NCBI GenBank assembly: GCA_964521255.1
Contig: CAZFRM010000023.1
Location: forward strand, 11,205-75,204
Direction: 5' to 3'
Length of the DNA stretch: 64,000 nucleotides
Source of the DNA: ZC4RG29 sp964521255
Lineage (GTDB): Bacteria > Bacteroidota > Bacteroidia > Cytophagales > Cyclobacteriaceae
The notes under the pieces: model-generated
The model's input: the letters and a program-made list of their open reading frames with translations, nothing else
Databases searched by the model: none
Told to the model about the DNA's origin: nothing
Part shown: in pieces, positions 1-7,478 of the stretch
How positions within the stretch are numbered: position 1 is the first letter of the stretch
How the letters are laid out: each line of letters opens with the position of its first letter
Program-made: the position numbers and the translations under genes

Positions 1-228
1 CTGCTCGCAAAGATGCCGGAGCTGCGCGAGATAGACTGGTACCTGCAACAGGATAGCACATCAGATAAAAACACCTGGATATACGGTGCGCCGGTGCTGT
101 TCCTTGAATTTGTTCCTGTAGAAGGCCCGCGCGATCATGGCGGCAGAATTCAAAGTGCTGTTACTGACATTGTTGTTCACCTGCTCACCGAGAACAGTTG
201 TGATTTGCTTTCAACAAACGATCTTTGA
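1..228 (+). CDS. Truncated phage-like protein running into the CRISPR array (partial)
   Basis: The frame is open from the first base of the window and ends at a TGA at 226-228, so the 5' end lies outside the window. About 65 residues are encoded before base 197; the last ten codons are read from the first CRISPR repeat, so the natural C-terminus is missing. The segment with PELREIDWYLQQ and later APVLFLEF and DHGGRIQ resembles small proteins encoded in tail modules of Bacteroidota prophages, but this is recalled similarity without a search. No AT-rich leader separates the coding sequence from repeat 1. It may be a gene cut by the array, or phage sequence joined to the array by an assembly error through a shared spacer. 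Confidence 0.45.
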   Translation: MLAKMPELREIDWYLQQDSTSDKNTWIYGAPVLFLEFVPVEGPRDHGGRIQSAVTDIVVHLLTENSCDLLSTNDL

Positions 229-2830
229 CATCAAAGCAGAGGTTCAGGATATTGTGACTGCTGTTGTGATTTGCTTTCAACAAACGATCTTTGACATCAA
301 AAAAGCGTAGGGAGTTACAAGCGAATGGTTGTGATTTGCTTTCAACAAACGATCTTTGACATCATAAACTTGTGGGGCGGCCAAATGATTTACGTTGTGA
401 TTTGCTTTCAACAAACGATCTTTGACATCCAGCCCTTTTCGATCCCCTCTTGCCACTCTGTTGTGATTTGCTTTCAACAAACGATCTTTGACATCAGATT
501 ATCAAATACTGTTCATCGATATATTGTTGTGATTTGCTTTCAACAAACGATCTTTGACATCTACACCTGATAATCTGGTTATCAAGTCAAGTTGTGATTT
601 GCTTTCAACAAACGATCTTTGACATCTGCAAATACAGGTAAACTATTACCATTACAGTTGTGATTTGCTTTCAACAAACGATCTTTGACATCGTAGGCAA
701 ATGGCAGTAGGCAAAACCCTTCGTTGTGATTTGCTTTCAACAAACGATCTTTGACATCACTTCGCGCTCCGTACACTACCACGATCAGTTGTGATTTGCT
801 TTCAACAAACGATCTTTGACATCCTTACGATCAAGGAAAGACATGACAGACACGTTGTGATTTGCTTTCAACAAACGATCTTTGACATCAGGCTCTGTTT
901 TGTTGATTCGTTCGTACTGGTTGTGATTTGCTTTCAACAAACGATCTTTGACATCAAACGAGCCAAACTATGAAACTATTTGCTAGTTGTGATTTGCTTT
1001 CAACAAACGATCTTTGACATCGCAGCACGAAGTACATAGGCTGGGAGCTGAGTTGTGATTTGCTTTCAACAAACGATCTTTGACATCCGAAGACTGGATG
1101 TTAAAAAATATCGGCATGTTGTGATTTGCTTTCAACAAACGATCTTTGACATCAAGTTTTTGAATCGTAACGCATACGCTATAGTTGTGATTTGCTTTCA
1201 ACAAACGATCTTTGACATCTATCATCATAAGCAAGTGCAGCATCAATCCGTTGTGATTTGCTTTCAACAAACGATCTTTGACATCTATCATCATAAGCAA
1301 GTGCAGCATCAATCCGTTGTGATTTGCTTTCAACAAACGATCTTTGACATCTTCTGCTTTGTGGCATGTAATCAACGGCCCGTTGTGATTTGCTTTCAAC
1401 AAACGATCTTTGACATCGGGCCGGAATTTGTAATACAGAGTGCCTTAGTTGTGATTTGCTTTCAACAAACGATCTTTGACATCCTGATTGCCGTCAGCTC
1501 TCAGTGTGCCCTGTTGTGATTTGCTTTCAACAAACGATCTTTGACATCTAATACAAGCGTTAATAAAAGGAGGATACGGTTGTGATTTGCTTTCAACAAA
1601 CGATCTTTGACATCTAAAAACAAAACTGTCAACAATCCTAATCAGTTGTGATTTGCTTTCAACAAACGATCTTTGACATCATTGTTAGTTGTATCCCACG
1701 ATACCCCTGAGTTGTGATTTGCTTTCAACAAACGATCTTTGACATCAGCTTTGCGAGAAGGTACTACCGCCATGCAGTTGTGATTTGCTTTCAACAAACG
1801 ATCTTTGACATCCCCAATGGTGTGGAACTGGATAGTTGGGTGGTTGTGATTTGCTTTCAACAAACGATCTTTGACATCGAAGCTAAACAGGTATTTAAAC
1901 AAATACCCGTTGTGATTTGCTTTCAACAAACGATCTTTGACATCGGTGAGGTTCGCAGCGATTTGCGCATCAACGTTGTGATTTGCTTTCAACAAACGAT
2001 CTTTGACATCTGTCACCGGCATCACCGCTTATGCCGATGAGTTGTGATTTGCTTTCAACAAACGATCTTTGACATCTGAGCTAAATGATATTGTCCCCTC
2101 GCCGCTGTTGTGATTTGCTTTCAACAAACGATCTTTGACATCGTAACGGCCATTTTTAAACATCATGTTTCCGTTGTGATTTGCTTTCAACAAACGATCT
2201 TTGACATCCTTCGGAGGGTTAGGTGTTACCTGCTGATCGTTGTGATTTGCTTTCAACAAACGATCTTTGACATCCTCGAATGGTTTAAGTATTCGCTTGT
2301 ATGGTTGTGATTTGCTTTCAACAAACGATCTTTGACATCGAAGTACGACAGGATATGTCGCCGGATTTAGTTGTGATTTGCTTTCAACAAACGATCTTTG
2401 ACATCGGAGACCCGGAAGTGTGGACCATGGTTATAGTTGTGATTTGCTTTCAACAAACGATCTTTGACATCAGTGCCGTTCTGGACTCATTACGTCGCGC
2501 AGTTGTGATTTGCTTTCAACAAACGATCTTTGACATCCCATCAACATAAAGCTCCATGTCCATGATGTTGTGATTTGCTTTCAACAAACGATCTTTGACA
2601 TCTTCAGACGTGAATAACACAGATCCAACGCTGTTGTGATTTGCTTTCAACAAACGATCTTTGACATCGGCTTTTCATGAAACAAACATTTCAACGTTGT
2701 TGTGATTTGCTTTCAACAAACGATCTTTGACATCAAACCACTTCTTTTGAAGTTGGGTCTATTTGTTGTGATTTGCTTTCAACAAACGATCTTTGACATC
2801 AACCTTGGTCAAACTATCTACCTCACGGGA

Positions 2831-3094
2831 GTTGTGATTTGCTTTCAACAAACGATCTTTGACATCCCATTCAGCTAAGACAACATTCTCTTGATTGTTG
2901 TGATTTGCTTTCAACAAACGATCTTTGACATCAGCGTATGAAGATTAAACATACAATTTTTAGTTGTGATTTGCTTTCAACAAACGATCTTTGACATCTG
3001 TATCTTCAAAAACACTTGTTTCTCTTGCGTTGTGATTTGCTTTCAACAAACGATCTTTGACATCAGTAATTCAATTGTAATCGGATTCACCGTT
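2831..3094 (+). repeat. Duplicated CRISPR block, copy 1 (spacers 41-44)
   Basis: Four repeat-spacer units (264 bp) with spacers starting CCATTCAGCTAA, AGCGTATGAAGA, TGTATCTTCAAA and AGTAATTCAATT are repeated in the same order at 3293-3556. The spacer after this block (3131-3160, starting GGTAATTCGTGT) reappears at 3922-3951, separated from the second block by five other spacers. This fits a tandem duplication by recombination between repeats, followed by loss of some units. Confidence 0.95.
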
Positions 3095-3292
3095 GTTGTG
3101 ATTTGCTTTCAACAAACGATCTTTGACATCGGTAATTCGTGTCTTACGTCTGGCGGGATTGTTGTGATTTGCTTTCAACAAACGATCTTTGACATCTAAG
3201 TGGCGAAAAGTAAATGGCGTGAAGCTGTTGTGATTTGCTTTCAACAAACGATCTTTGACATCCTGGTACACCAGGCCATGTTTAGAGATTAT

Positions 3293-3556
3293 GTTGTGAT
3301 TTGCTTTCAACAAACGATCTTTGACATCCCATTCAGCTAAGACAACATTCTCTTGATTGTTGTGATTTGCTTTCAACAAACGATCTTTGACATCAGCGTA
3401 TGAAGATTAAACATACAATTTTTAGTTGTGATTTGCTTTCAACAAACGATCTTTGACATCTGTATCTTCAAAAACACTTGTTTCTCTTGCGTTGTGATTT
3501 GCTTTCAACAAACGATCTTTGACATCAGTAATTCAATTGTAATCGGATTCACCGTT
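3293..3556 (+). repeat. Duplicated CRISPR block, copy 2 (spacers 48-51)
   Basis: This is the second copy of the four-spacer block at 2831-3094, identical in order and sequence by eye. It is followed by spacers 52-56, which I see only once, and then by a second copy of spacer 45. Confidence 0.95.
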
Positions 3557-5334
3557 GTTGTGATTTGCTTTCAACAAACGATCTTTGACATCCCGCCAGC
3601 ATCAATTAAATCTTTGATATCAGTTGTGATTTGCTTTCAACAAACGATCTTTGACATCTGATGCAAACTGACGTGTTAATGTCCAAAAGTTGTGATTTGC
3701 TTTCAACAAACGATCTTTGACATCCGGGCTTCTTGAATATATTCCTCTTGTTCAGTTGTGATTTGCTTTCAACAAACGATCTTTGACATCATACCTAAAG
3801 AGGTAAGTCATCAGATTCAAGTTGTGATTTGCTTTCAACAAACGATCTTTGACATCTCTGCTTAGTTTTCTAAGCGGTATAATGGGTTGTGATTTGCTTT
3901 CAACAAACGATCTTTGACATCGGTAATTCGTGTCTTACGTCTGGCGGGATTGTTGTGATTTGCTTTCAACAAACGATCTTTGACATCGCAACGTGGTCAG
4001 GAAGTTTTGTTGCCGGTGTTGTGATTTGCTTTCAACAAACGATCTTTGACATCGTATATAGGTGTGGAGGTGAAGATAGGCAGGTTGTGATTTGCTTTCA
4101 ACAAACGATCTTTGACATCAATATCTTACCACAGAGTATATCACATCCTGTTGTGATTTGCTTTCAACAAACGATCTTTGACATCGACTGATGCTTAAAT
4201 CTTCCATGAGCCGTTGTTGTGATTTGCTTTCAACAAACGATCTTTGACATCGCTCTCCGTGAGATGTAGTAGCCCTGACGTGTTGTGATTTGCTTTCAAC
4301 AAACGATCTTTGACATCGATGGCCGCGGACTTACATCAACAGCCATAGTTGTGATTTGCTTTCAACAAACGATCTTTGACATCCAGTAAGCGCAGAATTA
4401 AGAGTCACGTTGTGTTGTGATTTGCTTTCAACAAACGATCTTTGACATCCAGCCCATTGACACTTCAATCAGGGAACAAGTTGTGATTTGCTTTCAACAA
4501 ACGATCTTTGACATCCGAATTCTTTGGTGATGTCTTTCAGTTCCTGTTGTGATTTGCTTTCAACAAACGATCTTTGACATCATTAAAAATCGATACCAGG
4601 AGACCGCGAAAGTTGTGATTTGCTTTCAACAAACGATCTTTGACATCAGGTTTTATAGCGAGGTATTTGATGTCTTTGTTGTGATTTGCTTTCAACAAAC
4701 GATCTTTGACATCCAATGATGAAAGCAATTCATGAGACAGCCGGTTGTGATTTGCTTTCAACAAACGATCTTTGACATCCAACCCATTCAAAACCTTCTG
4801 CGTCAAGTAGTTGTGATTTGCTTTCAACAAACGATCTTTGACATCTGCTCACCAAGCTTTGCGAATGTAGGCCAAGTTGTGATTTGCTTTCAACAAACGA
4901 TCTTTGACATCGTTAATAAAAAAATTACGACGGAAACTAAGTTGTGATTTGCTTTCAACAAACGATCTTTGACATCAATGTAAACATAACATACAACAAA
5001 CTTTTGGTTGTGATTTGCTTTCAACAAACGATCTTTGACATCATCCGGGGGTCTATTTGTCAGACCGGTTACGTTGTGATTTGCTTTCAACAAACGATCT
5101 TTGACATCAGCAGGTGATATAATCTTTATGCATGTAATGTTGTGATTTGCTTTCAACAAACGATCTTTGACATCTGAGGGCGGTCTTTCTATGACCCTAC
5201 CGGTAGTTGTGATTTGCTTTCAACAAACGATCTTTGACATCCGATTATGCTTTTTAACCCTGTAGATCAGCCGGTTAGAAGCATTTTTGGAGAACAAAAA
5301 AGGTGTGAATGATGTCAAATAAAGCCTCCAATCC

Positions 5335-5664
5335 TCAAAAAAGCTCAAGCTGCTGGGGGATCGGGGGCTTTTCTTTTTCTTCTTTTCCAAAAAACAACTG
5401 CATCATTCCAAACTGCTTGTCTGTAATAGTCAGGATTCCCACATGGCCTTTCGGTGGAAGGTTTTTCTGGATCCGCTTTACATGCACCTCGGCATTTTCA
5501 CGACTGGCACAATGCCGCAGGTAGGCGCTGAACTGAAACATGGTGAAGCCGTCTTTCATCATGCTCTTTCGGAAGTCCGCATAATTCTTCCGGTCTTTTT
5601 TTGTTTCCACGGGCAGATCGAATAGTACCATGATCCACATAACGCGATATTCATTTAAGCGCAT
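5335..5664 (-). CDS. cas2: CRISPR-associated endoribonuclease Cas2
   Basis: Cas2 is the structural partner of Cas1 in the spacer-integration complex. The 109-residue product begins MRLNEYRVMWIMVLFDLP, with the beta1 strand and catalytic-type Asp of Cas2 (VLFDLPV), followed by RKNYADFRKSMMKDGFTMFQ and a typical ferredoxin-like fold pattern. The frame is open further upstream, but I chose the ATG at 5664: it gives the normal Cas2 length and overlaps the end of cas1 by 14 bases, as expected for translational coupling. The gene lies 93 bp from the last CRISPR repeat. Confidence 0.93.
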   Translation of the reverse strand: MRLNEYRVMWIMVLFDLPVETKKDRKNYADFRKSMMKDGFTMFQFSAYLRHCASRENAEVHVKRIQKNLPPKGHVGILTITDKQFGMMQLFFGKEEKEKPPIPQQLELF

Positions 5665-6598
5665 CGGCTTGTAATTTGGGATATAGAATTTTCGTGACGG
5701 TGCCTTCAAAACAATATGCCAGCGAAGCTGTAGTTCGTTGTGCTGCAACCATCAAAGGGCTTCGTTCGCCATCAATCAGAACATCCACGGTTGCTACACC
5801 CAAAAGTTGTTTCTTAATAGACGGCGTAACTTCGGTATAGTCTTCGCCATTGCGAATAATCTCCGCTACAAGCGCGTCAGCAAACGGACGGTAAGGTTCC
5901 ATAATATCATCAGCAAGGCAATAATGATTGTATTGATTTCTATGGTGTATGCCCAGCAATGGAAGAAGTCCCGAGCCCACTAAACTGCGTGCAATTATGG
6001 CCCGGATAATCGCATACGTATAATTCAGCAAAGGATTTGGAGGAAGACCATCAGGGTTACGGGTAAAATCGGGTAGGACACTGAAAATATTTTTCCAGTA
6101 ATAGGTAGCTGCCCGGGCCTCAAGATTTTCAGGATCACCCGACCGTACATCACCTGCCCATTTCATCATGTTTGCTGCTTCCATTCCATATCGTTTTAAG
6201 AGTAATGCCTGGTTGATGATTTTAGCTTTCACCGTTTGTTGCCAGAGTTGTTTTACCAGCGGCTGTGAAGCAGAAAGCTGATCCTTGAATTTTGCAGATT
6301 GCTGGCGGTGCCCGGCGAGGTTCAGCATGAGTCCTGTGGGGTGGTGTGTTTTATTACAGGTGATCAGCGCTACGTTATTGTCAAGCAATCCGGCCATCAG
6401 GGCTTGCGTTATAATGAGCTGCTGGTGGTCAAGGATCACCACGCCAATATCTTCGATGGGGATAGTGGCCTGGGCCTCTTTTTTAAAGCTGTCGGGAAGG
6501 GTGTTGTTCTTCTCCACTTCAGGCAAGCGTACTACCAGTTGCTCATCACGACGACTCAGGTAAGCCGGGTTGCCGAAGTACAACGTGCGTTTGATCAT
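5651..6598 (-). CDS. cas1: CRISPR-associated integrase Cas1 (type II)
   Basis: Cas1 integrates new spacers at the array. The 315-residue protein starts MIKRTLYFGNPAYLSRRDEQLVV, the usual type II Cas1 N-terminal beta domain. The helical catalytic domain has the expected metal ligands: Glu in NLEARAA, His in LGIHHRNQYNH, and Asp in PYRPFADAL. Length is normal for the family. The gene overlaps cas2 by 14 bases but is separated from the upstream nucleotidyltransferase by 236 bp containing a hairpin, so cas1-cas2 may form its own transcription unit. No csn2 or cas4 is present in the window, which supports subtype II-C. Confidence 0.96.
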   Translation of the reverse strand: MIKRTLYFGNPAYLSRRDEQLVVRLPEVEKNNTLPDSFKKEAQATIPIEDIGVVILDHQQLIITQALMAGLLDNNVALITCNKTHHPTGLMLNLAGHRQQSAKFKDQLSASQPLVKQLWQQTVKAKIINQALLLKRYGMEAANMMKWAGDVRSGDPENLEARAATYYWKNIFSVLPDFTRNPDGLPPNPLLNYTYAIIRAIIARSLVGSGLLPLLGIHHRNQYNHYCLADDIMEPYRPFADALVAEIIRNGEDYTEVTPSIKKQLLGVATVDVLIDGERSPLMVAAQRTTASLAYCFEGTVTKILYPKLQADALK

Positions 6599-6780
6599 GC
6601 TAACATGTTTGAGTTCTGGTTATTTCAACCATCATGCCAGTACGTTAAAGTATTAGTTTAAGCTTTGATTTTAAGGTTTTGGTGAGAAAGGATTTGGTGA
6701 AATTGAGAAACTGGATTAATAAAGAAGAAAAACAACAAGTTTACCCGCCGTCTTCATTTATGCATTTTTTCGGGCTATTC

Positions 6781-6821
6781 AACCGTGAAAATTTAAAATG
6801 GGATTTTAGATTTTCACGGTT
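6781..6821. repeat. Inverted repeat between the nucleotidyltransferase gene and cas1
   Basis: AACCGTGAAAAT at 6781-6792 is the exact reverse complement of 6810-6821, with 17 bases between. It lies just after the end of the nucleotidyltransferase gene as read on the minus strand. It could be a terminator-like or processing hairpin, though no clear T-run follows on the minus strand. The rest of the 6599-6834 gap is AT-rich with no gene that I can see. Confidence 0.6.
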
Positions 6822-6834
6822 TGAAATATTTGTG

Positions 6835-7308
6835 TTAAGTCTTTTTTGATCGTTGGACTTTTAACAGGTATTCGATGTCAGTCTGGTCTTTAAGTCGATT
6901 GACAAGGAGTTTATTAGCAATCAGATCGTCTAAATGTAAAATGGGTATTTGATAATCCTTTACGTTTAGCATTTGCTTTTGTTTGTAAGCTTCATCAAAA
7001 TTTAACCCTTGGACTTTACTTAAAAAATCAATGCGTTCGGGTTCGCTGCCAATGTGGAAGATTACGACATTGGTAAAATCCATTTCACTAATTTTTTTTA
7101 TCCCTTCAATATCGAATTGAAGTTTCTTGAATACTTCCAGTAATCTTGATTTGTTTTCATTCGTCGGCTTTAACCAAACGTCCATGTCGCCGGTGGCTCT
7201 AACATAACCATGATAGATCACTGCATAACCTCCAACCAAAATAAATTCAACTTCATTTTCCAGTAAAGCGACCAGCATTTCCTGGTGGGCAGGATGGGTA
7301 AAGTTCAT
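6835..7308 (-). CDS. DUF6036/AbiEii-like nucleotidyltransferase in the cas operon
   Basis: The 157-residue protein is a small nucleotidyltransferase-fold protein. It has GG at 26-27 in FILVGGYAVIYHG, the acid pair D41 and D43 in RATGDMDVWL, a third carboxylate D94 in ERIDFLSKV, and the late NK...RLKDQTDIEYL element (K133, D141, D144) common in AbiEii-like enzymes. These features suggest a catalytically competent NTP transferase that may modify RNA or protein; the substrate is unknown. Its ATG overlaps the cas9 TGA by four bases (ATGA, 7305-7308), so it is almost certainly co-translated with cas9. In Bacteroidota such genes usually follow a small YW..LSPEER-type gene. Here the corresponding sequence seems fused to the Cas9 C-terminus. 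It is not a known core cas gene. Confidence 0.8.
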   Translation of the reverse strand: MNFTHPAHQEMLVALLENEVEFILVGGYAVIYHGYVRATGDMDVWLKPTNENKSRLLEVFKKLQFDIEGIKKISEMDFTNVVIFHIGSEPERIDFLSKVQGLNFDEAYKQKQMLNVKDYQIPILHLDDLIANKLLVNRLKDQTDIEYLLKVQRSKKT

Positions 7309-7478
7309 AGATCAATGATTATTTTTTTTATTGACCAGTCGGGCTTATTGAAATTGTAAAACCGATTCATTAGTTCAAAAAAATCCGAAAAACGTTGCTC
7401 AGGGGATAGCCCTGACCAATAGCCAATCTGATAGCTCTCAGCCTCTTCAGAGGAATTAGAAATAGTAATATTTTTTGA
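7305..7478 (-). other. Cas9 C-terminal extension resembling the partner protein of DUF6036-type nucleotidyltransferases
   Basis: Residues ~1593-1649 of Cas9 read like a complete small protein: a start resembling (M)SKNITISNSSEEAESY, then YWSGLSPEQRFSDFFELMNR, then FNKPDWSIKKIIIDL. From memory, many Bacteroidota encode 60-90 aa proteins with this plan immediately upstream of, and overlapping, a DUF6036-like nucleotidyltransferase gene. A polar stretch of ~30 residues (1563-1592, containing TSSSENIEVSQVTEPQ) links it to the usual Cas9 end and could be former intergenic DNA now read through. The fusion is inferred; no search was run. Confidence 0.6.

Larger units (their letters stand above)
197..5241 (+). 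CRISPR. Type II-C CRISPR array, 77 repeats and 76 spacers
   Basis: I located 77 copies of a 36-bp repeat that starts GTTGTGATTTGCTTTC and ends GATCTTTGACATC. All copies I read are identical, including the first (197-232) and last (5206-5241). Spacers are 30 bp, apart from several of 29 bp and a last one of 31 bp. The anti-repeat of the tracrRNA at 12285 pairs with repeat bases 2-21, so crRNAs are read on the plus strand, toward cas2. Spacers 16 and 17 are identical, spacers 41-44 recur as 48-51, and spacer 45 recurs as 57. By crRNA polarity the leader should be on the left, where a coding-like sequence is found instead. Confidence 0.99.

Noticed and set aside
277..5159. Many open frames inside the array on both strands, repeating ICFQQTIFDI or VKDRLLKANHN
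   Set aside because: They are translations of the CRISPR repeat, which happens to lack stops in some frames. The 66-bp period is a multiple of three, so frames stay open over many units.
5242..5334. The gap between the last repeat and cas2 as the CRISPR leader
   Set aside because: The tracrRNA pairing sets crRNA direction toward cas2, which makes this the trailer side. I saw no promoter-like sequence facing the array, although leader position cannot be settled from one sequence.
5335..5748. Cas2 with a 28-residue N-terminal extension from a start at 5748
   Set aside because: The extension lies within cas1 and does not resemble Cas2. The ATG at 5664 gives the normal length and N-terminal beta strand.
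6835..7308. The gene between cas9 and cas1 as a csn2 or other known adaptation gene
   Set aside because: It has the clear motif set of a nucleotidyltransferase and no resemblance to Csn2.
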